Program-made: the position numbers and the translations under genes | Shown: positions 33,598-41,062 of the stretch, piece by piece | Numbering within the stretch: position 1 is the first letter of the stretch | Layout of the letters: the number at the start of each line of letters is the position of its first letter | Source: JACQAI01 sp035507915 | GTDB taxonomy: Bacteria > Pseudomonadota > Alphaproteobacteria > Elsterales > Elsteraceae | Reading direction: 5' to 3' | Assembly: GCA_035507915.1 (NCBI GenBank) | Contig: DATJNS010000379.1 | Coordinates: 1-42,182, forward strand | Length of the DNA stretch: 42,182 nucleotides | The notes under the pieces: model-generated | Database searches by the model: none | What the model saw: the letters and a program-made list of their open reading frames with translations, nothing else | What the model was told of the DNA's origin: nothing

Positions 33598-35697
33598 ATG
33601 TCAAGCAGCCCCGATGACGCGAACGCTTCGTCCATGAGCGAATTCCAGCACACGGCAGGTGCGGACGGGCTCGACCTAGCCGACGACACACTACCCGGAC
33701 GCGTGGTCAGCGGGCTCGCCACGCTCTTTGCGTGGTTGGCGGCGCTCGGCATCCTCTTCATGGCGCTGGCGACGGACTACGACGTCTTCGTGCGCTACGT
33801 CCTCAACAGCCCGACCATCTGGGCGACCGAGACCAGCACCTACGCGCTGGTCGTCACCATCTTCTGCGGGGCCGCCTACACGCATCTCTCCGACGGCAAC
33901 GTCCGGATCCGGATCGTGATGGACCGGCTCGGCGCAACCGGCGCGCGCGACCTTGCGCTCGCCACGGCGTGGCTCGGCCTGGTCTACGTCGCCATCGCGG
34001 GCTGGCAGGCCGTGCTGCTCGTGCTCTCCGACTACGAGCATGGCGCGCGCATCTTCAGCCTGCTGCTGACGCCGTCCTGGATGCCCAAGACCGCGATCGC
34101 TGCCGGCTTGTGCCTGTTGGCGTCGGCGGTGATCGTCGAGATCGACCGGCTATCGCGCCACCGCGGCCGCGGGCTCCGCTTGGTCCCGTATGCGCTGTTC
34201 GTGGCGGTCGGCCTGGCATTGTTCGCGCTCGGCCGCACGCCGCCAATGCTTCCGGGCACGCATTACGACCTCGGCAGCGCGCTCGTGCTGCTGGCGGTGC
34301 TGGGCGGCGCGTTCGTCACCGGCGGTGTGCGGGTGGGCGCTCTGGTGCTCGCCATCGCCGCGGTGTCGGTCGCGCTGTTCGTCGGCGGCGCGGCGCTCGG
34401 CACAGGCGTCCTTGCCGTGTTGCTGTTCGTCGCGATCGTGTTCTTTCTCGCGATCGGGGTGCGCGTCGCCTTCGCGCTCGCCGTGGTCGGTCTGCTGTCG
34501 ATCTACCTGCTGACTCCCGTGCCGTTCCCCGTCACGCTCGCGGACCGTGCCTGGTCGGGAATCAACAGCTTCTCGCTGACCGCGGTGCCGCTCAAGGTCC
34601 TGATGGCCACCATCCTGGTGCGCAGCGGCATGACGACCGAGCTTTTCTCCTTGATGGCGCGTTGGCTGAGACCCTTGCCGGGCGGCCTTGCGCATGCCGC
34701 GACCGCGGGTTGCGCCGTCTTCGCGGCGGTGTCCGGCTCGAGCGTCGCGACCGCCGCCACGATCGGCACCGTGGCGTGCCCCGAGATGACGCGACGCGGC
34801 TACAGCGAGAAGCTGATCTACGGCACGGTTGCCGCCGGCGGCACGCTCGGCATCCTGGTGCCGCCGAGCATCGCGATGATCATCTACTCGACGACGGTCG
34901 GCGTGCCGGCCACCAAGTTGTTCATCGCCGGCATTCTGCCGGCCGCGTTGATGACCGCGCTGTTCATGGCGGTCGTGCTCGGCTGGGCGCTGATCTACCC
35001 GAGCGCGGCCCCGCGCGTCGCAGCCACCGGCGGCGTCCGGTTGACGCGCGCCAGCGCGATCGACTCGGGTCTGGTTCTGGCCCTGATCGGCGTGATCGTG
35101 GTGTCGCTCTACGCCGGCATCGCGACCGCGACCGAGACCGGCGCGGTCGGCGTGGTATCGGCCTTCGTGATCTGCGGGCTGCGCCGGCGCCTCACCGCGC
35201 GCATGGTCGCCGAATGCCTCAAGGTCGCGGTGGTCGTCACCTCGTTCATCTTCCTGATCGTGGTGGGCGCCACCATCGTGAGCTTCGGCTTCGACTACCT
35301 GAAGATCTCGCAGAAGATCATGACCGCGGCGACCGAGACGCATGTCGATCGTTGGCTCGTGTTCGCCATCATCGTGCTGATCTATGTCGTCCTCGGCGCG
35401 TTCCTCGATTCGATCTCGATGCTCGTCCTGACCCTGCCGGTGGTGTTTCCGGTGATGACCGCGCTCGGTTTCGATCCGTTGTGGTTCGGCGTCGTGTTGA
35501 TGATCATGGCCGAGATCGGGCTTATTCATCCGCCGATGGGCATGAACCTGTTCGTGCTGCAGGGGATCAGCCGGACCGTCGCGATGCGCACGATCGCGCT
35601 GGGCGCGCTGCCCTTCCTGGGCGCCATGTTCCTGACCGTGCTGGTGCTGTGCCTGTTCCCGGAGATCGCGCTGTTCCTGACGCACCACCTCGACTGA
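33598..35697 (+). CDS. Fused TRAP transporter permease (DctQ-DctM)
   Basis: A 699-residue fusion of the small (DctQ, about 35-195) and large (DctM, about 280-695) TRAP membrane subunits. A further 3-4 hydrophobic spans lie between them (about 195-280). The DctQ part has DVFVRYVLNSPTIWATETST, typical of its second span. The DctM part has AAVSGSSVATAATIGTVACP, AAGGTLGILVPPSIAMIIYS, FLDSISMLVLTLPVVFPV and MAEIGLIHPPMGMNLFVLQG, all hallmark blocks. Import is driven by a sodium or proton gradient. The ATG at 33598 has no ribosome site; an ATG at 33634 is an alternative. It is divergent from dctP and converges on the CoA-ligase gene. Confidence 0.92.
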   Translation: MSSSPDDANASSMSEFQHTAGADGLDLADDTLPGRVVSGLATLFAWLAALGILFMALATDYDVFVRYVLNSPTIWATETSTYALVVTIFCGAAYTHLSDGNVRIRIVMDRLGATGARDLALATAWLGLVYVAIAGWQAVLLVLSDYEHGARIFSLLLTPSWMPKTAIAAGLCLLASAVIVEIDRLSRHRGRGLRLVPYALFVAVGLALFALGRTPPMLPGTHYDLGSALVLLAVLGGAFVTGGVRVGALVLAIAAVSVALFVGGAALGTGVLAVLLFVAIVFFLAIGVRVAFALAVVGLLSIYLLTPVPFPVTLADRAWSGINSFSLTAVPLKVLMATILVRSGMTTELFSLMARWLRPLPGGLAHAATAGCAVFAAVSGSSVATAATIGTVACPEMTRRGYSEKLIYGTVAAGGTLGILVPPSIAMIIYSTTVGVPATKLFIAGILPAALMTALFMAVVLGWALIYPSAAPRVAATGGVRLTRASAIDSGLVLALIGVIVVSLYAGIATATETGAVGVVSAFVICGLRRRLTARMVAECLKVAVVVTSFIFLIVVGATIVSFGFDYLKISQKIMTAATETHVDRWLVFAIIVLIYVVLGAFLDSISMLVLTLPVVFPVMTALGFDPLWFGVVLMIMAEIGLIHPPMGMNLFVLQGISRTVAMRTIALGALPFLGAMFLTVLVLCLFPEIALFLTHHLD

Positions 35698-35698
35698 G

Positions 35699-37096
35699 TC
35701 AGGGTTCTCCGCGCCGGTCGATCAGGCGGACCGGCTTCTGACGCGTCTCGACGCCGGTGAGCGATGCCAGCGCACCTTGGGTCTCGAGCGCGACGCGCAC
35801 CTCGACGCCGAGGCGGGCGCGCAGCAACGCCTCGTAGTCGCGCCGCAGCATCTCGTCGGGGGCGCCACGGATCTCGACGCGCACCAGCATGTCGTCGCGA
35901 CCGTCGCGGCGCTCGACCTCGCAGATGAACTCGCCGGTGAAATCCGGGCGCTCGGCCGCGAGCAAGGCGCCGATGCCGGTCGGGTAGACGTTGATGCCGC
36001 GCAGCTTGACCATGTTGTCGCTGCGGCCGCGGAAGCCGAGGATGCGCCGGAAGGGCAAGCCGACCGGCGACTCGCCGTGGATCTCTTCGGTGATGTCGTG
36101 CGTGTTGAAGCGGATGATCGGGAAGATGTCGTCCTTGAAAAGGCAGGTCACCACCATGTTGCCGGTGGCGTCCGGCGCGGTCGGCTTGCCGGTATCGGGA
36201 TCGAGCAGCTCGAGATATTGCGCGTCCTCGTGCACGTACATGCCGCTCTGGTCCGGTCCTTCGCCAGCGATGATCCCGGTGTCGCCGACGCCGTACCAGT
36301 CGTAGACCGCGCAGCCGCCCCACGCCTCGCTCATCGGCTCGCGGCCCTCGGGTCCGAGATGTCCGGTGATCATGCGGAGCCGGATGTCGCGGCCCGGCTC
36401 GATGCCGTTCTCGCGCGCGATGTCGGCCAGCCGCCATACGAAATCGCCGAAGCCGGCCAGAACCGTCGCGCCGAGGTCGCGCATCAGCGCGACCTGCTGG
36501 GCCGAGCGCGTCTCCGCGCCGGTGCCGGCGCTCAAGAGCTGTGCCCCGATCCAATGCGTGATCGTCTCGCGGATGTAGTGTCCGCCGTTCACCATGCCGA
36601 AGCCGTAGACCGAGTGCACGACGTCGTCGCGCCGCATGCCTTGCAGCAGATAGGTGCGCGCGAGCAGCAGGTTCTGGATCTCGCGGCTCTTGGGGCCGTA
36701 GAGCAGCGGCTGCGGCCGGCCGGTCGTGCCGCTGGTGGTCTGGAGGATGATCTGGGGCCTCAGGTCGATCGGGTACGCCTCCAGGCCGTGGAAGTCGCCG
36801 AGCGGCGGGTTGCGCTCGACCGACGCCATCAGGTCGGCTTTCGAATAGGTCGGCAGCTTCGATATGTCGGCGAGGCCGCCGACGTCGCCCGGCTCGAGGC
36901 CCGCGGCGCGCCACAGGCGCTGGTAGAACGGCACTTGCCAGGCGAACGCCATGACGCGTGCGAAGCGCTGCTCCTGGACCGCGCGCAGCGCGTCGCGGCT
37001 CATGCCGCGGAAGCGCTGCAGGAAATCCGCGCCGATCGGATAGTCGCGTTGGATCGTCGCGAGCTCGGCGGCGTCGAAATAAGTGGGCGGCACCAT
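35699..37096 (-). CDS. PaaK-like phenylacetate/aryl-CoA ligase family protein
   Basis: A 465-residue adenylate-forming enzyme of the phenylacetate-CoA ligase (PaaK) family, somewhat longer than typical PaaK. The phosphate-binding loop is QTTSGTTGRPQPLLYG, followed by YDWYGVGDTG (adenine-binding region) and FRGRSDNMVKLRGINVYPTG with the Asp and Arg of the family. A C-terminal ACT-like domain ends TRQKPVRLIDRR with the late lysine. It would activate a carboxylic acid with ATP and CoA, probably an intermediate of the compound imported by the TRAP system. The start is eight bases after the MmgE/PrpD stop, making it the last gene of a four-gene operon. The acid is unknown. Confidence 0.88.
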   Translation of the reverse strand: MVPPTYFDAAELATIQRDYPIGADFLQRFRGMSRDALRAVQEQRFARVMAFAWQVPFYQRLWRAAGLEPGDVGGLADISKLPTYSKADLMASVERNPPLGDFHGLEAYPIDLRPQIILQTTSGTTGRPQPLLYGPKSREIQNLLLARTYLLQGMRRDDVVHSVYGFGMVNGGHYIRETITHWIGAQLLSAGTGAETRSAQQVALMRDLGATVLAGFGDFVWRLADIARENGIEPGRDIRLRMITGHLGPEGREPMSEAWGGCAVYDWYGVGDTGIIAGEGPDQSGMYVHEDAQYLELLDPDTGKPTAPDATGNMVVTCLFKDDIFPIIRFNTHDITEEIHGESPVGLPFRRILGFRGRSDNMVKLRGINVYPTGIGALLAAERPDFTGEFICEVERRDGRDDMLVRVEIRGAPDEMLRRDYEALLRARLGVEVRVALETQGALASLTGVETRQKPVRLIDRRGEP

Positions 37097-37104
37097 GGCG
37101 CGGG

Positions 37105-38451
37105 TCAGCGCACCAGCCGCATCAGGCCGTCGACCGTGCCGCCCGACGACAGCGCGAGCGCCGCCGCGATCACGGCCTCGGCGGCATCGGGCGAATAGCC
37201 GCCGGCGTTGAGCAACGCGCGCGCCTTGTCGCACAGCATGGCATCCGGCAGCGGGTTCTCGGGGTCACCCAGCGCGTCGGGGATGTCGCGCGTGATCGTC
37301 CGGCCGTCGGCGAGCTCGACGTGAAGGCTTGCGGCGAAATGCGCCGGATAGGCGACGGTGTAGGGCGCGCGCTCGCGCAACTCGACCTTGCTCCTGAGCG
37401 CGGCGATCTCGGGATCTCGGGTCGCCGGAACGTCGAAGTCGGCGAGCGTGGGCGTACCGCGCAGCAGCACCACCGCGCTCGCGTGCTGCAGGCTGAACTT
37501 GGCCTCGACCGCGGTCATCGGACTTGGGTTGTCGCACACCGCGAGCGCATCGCGGTAGGTCTCGACCACGATGCGGCGGATGGCGGCGAAGTCCACCGTG
37601 GCGCGCGCAGCGAGCGCGGCGTCGATCGTCGGATGGGTGTGTCGGCAGGCGGGCCACGGCTTGAAGCTGGTGCCGTGGATCAGCCAGGGCGCCTCAGGCT
37701 CGGCGAGCAGGCGGTCGGGCCAGCCGTCCGGGCACATCGCGTTGTAGAAGCCGAGCGGCCCGTCGAGGATCAGCTTCGGTCCCGTGAAGCCGTGCACCGC
37801 GAGCTGGGCGGCGAGCAGCCCGGACTGCGCGGCGCGGCCGTTGTGCAGCTGCTTCGTCATGCTGTCTTCGAGCCGGCACTGCCACAGGCCCGAGGCTTGC
37901 GTTCCGGCATTGCCCAACCCGTCGACCAGCCGCTCGTCGGCGAGCCGGTAAAGCGCGCCGGCGGCAGCGGCGGCGCCGAACACGCCGCAGGTCGCGGTAT
38001 TGTGGAAGAACTTGTAGTGCGTCGGCCCGACGCTGCGGCCGATCCGAATCATCGCCTCGAAGCCGCGCACGATCGCGTCGAGCAGCGCGTCGGGCCCGGC
38101 GTCCGTCTCCTCGGCGGCCGCGAGCGCCGTCGGCACCACGATGGGCCCCGGGTGGACCAGGGCCGTACGATAGAAGTCGTCCATCTCGAGCACGTTGCCG
38201 ACCGAACCGTTGAGGAACGCGGCGTCGCGGCCGCTCAGGCGCAGACCGCCCACCGTGTGGCACCGGCCGGTCGGCAAGGTGCGGGCCCAGGCGAGCGCCG
38301 TGACGCCGGGCGGCGTCGTCAGTCCGGCCGCCGCGCAGCCCAGCCAGTCGAGCACGTGCAGCGCGGCGCGCGCCCGGTCGCGCGCGTCGATCGGCCGCTT
38401 CAGGAGGCGCACCAGGCCGCTTGTCAGTCCCTGCGATGGTGGCGCGTTCAC
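37105..38451 (-). CDS. MmgE/PrpD family protein
   Basis: A 448-residue MmgE/PrpD-family protein, a usual length. The family includes 2-methylcitrate dehydratase and cis-aconitate (itaconate-forming) decarboxylase. Landmarks are ALHVLDWLGCAAAGL, AAFLNGSVGNVLEMDDFYRT (with the HPGPIVVPTALAAAEE segment after it), NTATCGVFGAAAAAGALYRL, CRLEDSMTKQLHNGRAAQSG (conserved Lys and His), and SFKPWPACRHTHPTIDAAL. The GTG start has a strong AAGGAGG site. It lies nine bases after the GntR stop and eight before the CoA ligase start. It may dehydrate, isomerise or decarboxylate an acid intermediate; the substrate is not predictable. Confidence 0.92.
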   Translation of the reverse strand: MNAPPSQGLTSGLVRLLKRPIDARDRARAALHVLDWLGCAAAGLTTPPGVTALAWARTLPTGRCHTVGGLRLSGRDAAFLNGSVGNVLEMDDFYRTALVHPGPIVVPTALAAAEETDAGPDALLDAIVRGFEAMIRIGRSVGPTHYKFFHNTATCGVFGAAAAAGALYRLADERLVDGLGNAGTQASGLWQCRLEDSMTKQLHNGRAAQSGLLAAQLAVHGFTGPKLILDGPLGFYNAMCPDGWPDRLLAEPEAPWLIHGTSFKPWPACRHTHPTIDAALAARATVDFAAIRRIVVETYRDALAVCDNPSPMTAVEAKFSLQHASAVVLLRGTPTLADFDVPATRDPEIAALRSKVELRERAPYTVAYPAHFAASLHVELADGRTITRDIPDALGDPENPLPDAMLCDKARALLNAGGYSPDAAEAVIAAALALSSGGTVDGLMRLVR

Positions 38452-38460
38452 GTGCCCTCC

Positions 38461-39237
38461 TTAACCCGATTTCGCGATCGTCATCGCGTAGCTGAAGCGG
38501 TCGCCCGGATGGATGTTGTCGGACGCCTCGATCAGGCGGTCGTCACGATCGTAGTAGAGCCGCACGGTGCGCAACGCGGGGCTGAGCGGTTTGGCCTTGA
38601 GGCGGGCGGCATCCTCGCGCGACAGCGAGATCGCGACGATGCGCTGGGCGACCCGCGCAACGGTCACGCCGTAATGGCGCTCGATCAGCTTGTAGATCGT
38701 GTCGGTACGCTCCCTGAGCCGGCGCGCCATGCCGATGAAGCGCGGATTGACGTAGACGCGCGTGAGGCAGACCGGCAAGTCGTCGTCTCTGCGATAACGG
38801 ACGCCGATGCCGAACAGCCAGGTCTCGCCGAGGGTGATCGGGATGTCGCGCGCGAGCAGCGCGTCGACCTGGACGCTGCCCGTATGAACCAGGCGCATCT
38901 CGGTGTCGCCCGCGTACTGCAGCAGGTCGTCGAGCGAGCCCAGCGTCTGCGCGTAGGGTGCGGGGCGTCGCGTGGCGATCACCAAGGTGCCGGCGCGCGG
39001 CTTGCGCGAGACCAGTCCGCCGTCGCGCAGCTGGCGCAGCGCCTCGCGCACCGTGAATCGACTGACGCCGAATGTCGCGCACAGCGCATGCTCGGTCGGC
39101 AGGGTCGAGCCGACCGGATAGCGCCCGCTGGCGATCGCCCGCGTCAGCGTGTCGGCGACGGTCGCATAGCGTGGCGCGCCGTTGGGCCGCGCGCGCGGAC
39201 GAGCCGGCTTGCGCGGTGCGGGCCGGGCGCGCGCCAT
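38461..39237 (-). CDS. GntR family transcription regulator with UTRA effector domain
   Basis: A 258-residue regulator. A basic N-terminal tail (residues 1-23) precedes a winged helix-turn-helix (about 25-90) of GntR type (IASGRYPVGSTLPTEHALCA, FGVSRFTVREALRQLRDGGL, VSRKPRAGTLV). The rest is a UTRA/HutC-type ligand domain (PVCLTRVYVNPRF, DTIYKLIERHYGVTVARVAQ, ARTRVRL-like end RTVRLYYDRDDRLIE). HutC-type regulators are usually repressors released by a pathway compound. Its own operon starts with the PuuE-like gene and has the palindromic site 40125-40140 upstream, so it is probably autoregulated and controls the copy at 33560 as well. It starts eight bases after the PuuE-like stop. Confidence 0.92.
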   Translation of the reverse strand: MARARPAPRKPARPRARPNGAPRYATVADTLTRAIASGRYPVGSTLPTEHALCATFGVSRFTVREALRQLRDGGLVSRKPRAGTLVIATRRPAPYAQTLGSLDDLLQYAGDTEMRLVHTGSVQVDALLARDIPITLGETWLFGIGVRYRRDDDLPVCLTRVYVNPRFIGMARRLRERTDTIYKLIERHYGVTVARVAQRIVAISLSREDAARLKAKPLSPALRTVRLYYDRDDRLIEASDNIHPGDRFSYAMTIAKSG

Positions 39238-39245
39238 CGCTGCGT

Positions 39246-40112
39246 CTAGAGCGGATTGAGCGCCGCGAAGCGGCGTGCGATCGCGAGGCGCGTCGCCACC
39301 CAGACGTCGCCATGAGACGCGACGTGCTGCATGAACGATGCCAGCGCGCCGATGCGTCCGGGTCGGCCGATGATCCTGAGATGCACGCCGAGCGACATGA
39401 TCTTGGGCTGCGTCGCACCTTCGTCGTAGAGCTGGTCGAAGGTCGCGACGGCGTAGTCGAGCCACTGGCGCGGCGTGTAGCCGGGCGCCACCCAGAACTT
39501 CATGTCGTTGGTGTCGATCGCGTAGGGCACGATAACGATGCCGCGCTGCTGGCCGTCGATCTCGACGAACTCCCAGCGCGGCACGTCGTCCGCCAGGTCG
39601 TCCATGTGATAGACGTAGCCCTCCTCGACCAGCAGGCGCCGCGTGTTGTCGGTCGTGAGATAGCGCGACAGCCAGCCGTACGGCCGCTCGCCGGTGGTGG
39701 CGCGGATGCTCTCGGTCGCTTTGCGGATGAACTCGCGCTCGCGATCCTCCTTGAAGGAGAACTGGTGGATCCAGCGATGACCGTGGCTGCAGACCTCGTG
39801 GCGGGCAGCGACCAGCGCGCGCGCCAGGGTCGGCGCCTTCTCGAGCGCCACCGCGGCGGCAGTCACCGTGCAGGTGAAGCGGTGACGCTCGAGCAGGCCG
39901 AGCACCCGGGGGGCGCCGGCGCGGATACCGTAGAGGTAGTTGCTTTCGTTGGCGTGATTGCGGATCGGGATCTTCAGCGCGACGCCGAGCTCGTCGACCG
40001 GTTCGGGACCCTTGTCGCCCGCGGCGATGCTTTGCTCGGCGCCTTCCTCGACATTGACCACGAAGGACATCGCCAGGCGCTGGTCCTGCGGCAGCGTGAA
40101 GCGGTACGGCAT
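39246..40112 (-). CDS. PuuE-like polysaccharide deacetylase/allantoinase family protein
   Basis: A 288-residue NodB-type deacetylase-fold protein most like the cofactor-free allantoinase PuuE and related peptidoglycan or ureide hydrolases. Matching blocks are AMSFVVNVEEGAEQSIAAGD (the EEG of PuuE), YLYGIRAGAPRVLGLLERH, EVCSHGHRWIH, ERPYGWLSRYLTTDNTRRLL, VIVPYAIDTNDMKFW and MSLGVHLRIIGRPGRIGAL. It may hydrolyse an amide of a cyclic or acylated nitrogen compound; true allantoin use is unproven and no other allantoin gene is present. The ATG at 40112 fits the conserved N-terminus. A palindromic operator candidate lies 13-28 bases upstream. It is first in the operon puuE-like, gntR, mmgE/prpD, paaK-like. 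Confidence 0.88.
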   Translation of the reverse strand: MPYRFTLPQDQRLAMSFVVNVEEGAEQSIAAGDKGPEPVDELGVALKIPIRNHANESNYLYGIRAGAPRVLGLLERHRFTCTVTAAAVALEKAPTLARALVAARHEVCSHGHRWIHQFSFKEDREREFIRKATESIRATTGERPYGWLSRYLTTDNTRRLLVEEGYVYHMDDLADDVPRWEFVEIDGQQRGIVIVPYAIDTNDMKFWVAPGYTPRQWLDYAVATFDQLYDEGATQPKIMSLGVHLRIIGRPGRIGALASFMQHVASHGDVWVATRLAIARRFAALNPL

Positions 40113-40124
40113 GATGCCCCGGAG

Positions 40125-40140
40125 ATTGTCCGGACAAATA
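40125..40140. promoter_or_regulatory. Putative GntR-regulator operator 2 (palindrome TTGTCCGGACAA)
   Basis: An exact second copy of ATTGTCCGGACAAATA, with the perfect 12-base palindrome at 40126-40137. It lies between the divergent PuuE-like operon (start 40112) and the SDR gene (start 40256). It is so close to the PuuE-like ATG that a bound dimer would block transcription start or elongation, consistent with repression. Because the GntR gene is the second gene of that operon, this would be an autoregulatory site. Confidence 0.72.
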
Positions 40141-40255
40141 CTCCCGGAAACTGCACGGCGCGTCAATCGACCGGCGGTCCGATCGGCGCGCGCTTGTCGC
40201 CGCTCGAGGCCGGCGCGCACAATGCACGACGATCCGGGACTGACAGGGAGGGACC

Positions 40256-41041
40256 GTGACGAGCGTGACCGGCAATGGCGTGGTCGTCGTCACCGGCGGG
40301 CTGAGCGGCATCGGCGCGGCCGCGGCCGCGGCGTGCCGCGACAAGGGCTGGCGGGTCGTCGTGATCGACCGGGCAGCGCGCACCGACACTGGCGCGCCGC
40401 CCGGCATCGCGTTGTTCCCCGACTCGATCGACGTGACCGACGAGGCGGCGATCGCGCGCGTTGCCGATGCGATCGAGACGAACCACGGGCCGGTCGCCGG
40501 CCTGGTGAACGCCGCCGGGGTTCTGGGCAAGATGCATCCGCCGCAGAAGCTCGCGATGGCGGACTGGGACCGTGACATCAAGGTCGACTTGCGCGGCACC
40601 TTCGTGCCGTGCCGCGAGTTCGGCGCCCGCATGGCCGGGCGGCGCGCCGGCGCGATCGTGAACATCGCCTCGGTGGTCGGCGTCAGCCCGGCGCCGGTGC
40701 ACGGCTACGCACCCGCCAAGGCCGCGGTCATCAGCCTGACCATGACGCTGGCGGCCGAGTGGGGGCCGAGCGGCGTGCGCGTCAACGCGGTGTCGCCCGG
40801 CTTCACGGACACGCCGGCGCTGCAGAAGGGCATGCAGGCGGGCGCGCTCGATCCCGCGCGCATGGCCGCCGCCGCCGCGCTCGGGCGCCTGGTGCGGCCG
40901 CAGGAGGTGGCGGCGGCGATCACATGGCTGCTGTCCGACCAGGCGTCGGCGATCACCGGCGTCAATCTGCCGGTCGACGCCGGGTTTCTCGCCGCGGTCG
41001 GCTGGCAGGTCTATGGCGGGCTGCGCGGCCCCGACGCGTGA
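40256..41041 (+). CDS. Short-chain dehydrogenase/reductase (SDR, FabG-like)
   Basis: A 261-residue classical SDR. The nucleotide-binding motif is TGGLSGIG (residues 13-20), NAAG is at 85-88, and the catalytic triad is Ser139 (NIASVVG), Tyr151 and Lys155 (YAPAK). VRVNAVSPGFTDTPAL and the C-terminal LSDQASAITGVNLPVDAGF complete the FabG-like pattern. It oxidises or reduces an alcohol/ketone with NAD(P)H; a residue after strand 2 (VVVIDRA, Asp) favours NAD(H). The GTG start has a GGGAGG site. It is divergent from the PuuE-like operon across 143 bases that hold the second operator copy, which suggests shared control with the catabolic genes. Confidence 0.93.
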   Translation: MTSVTGNGVVVVTGGLSGIGAAAAAACRDKGWRVVVIDRAARTDTGAPPGIALFPDSIDVTDEAAIARVADAIETNHGPVAGLVNAAGVLGKMHPPQKLAMADWDRDIKVDLRGTFVPCREFGARMAGRRAGAIVNIASVVGVSPAPVHGYAPAKAAVISLTMTLAAEWGPSGVRVNAVSPGFTDTPALQKGMQAGALDPARMAAAAALGRLVRPQEVAAAITWLLSDQASAITGVNLPVDAGFLAAVGWQVYGGLRGPDA

Positions 41042-41047
41042 TGCGTC
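41033..41047. terminator. Short hairpin at the end of the SDR gene
   Basis: GACGC (41033-41037) and GCGTC (41043-41047) can pair around the SDR stop codon. The stem is only five bases and no T-run follows. The gap to the convergent ketopantoate-reductase-like gene (41042-41062) also holds an 8-base palindrome GCGGCCGC. Weak evidence for termination. Confidence 0.2.
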
Positions 41048-41062
41048 GCGGCGGCCGCGCGC

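Noticed and set aside
34150..35688. 512-residue minus-strand reading frame
   Set aside because: It is antisense to the TRAP permease; its translation is a low-complexity His/Asp/Arg/Gln shadow.
35694..35702. Palindrome CTGAGTCAG at the facing ends of dctQM and the CoA ligase
   Set aside because: Facing TGA stop codons are complementary by nature and the stem is too short to call a terminator.
39246..40112. Allantoin degradation pathway
   Set aside because: Only a PuuE-like protein is present. No allantoicase, ureidoglycolate or uricase gene accompanies it, so allantoin is only one of several possible substrates.
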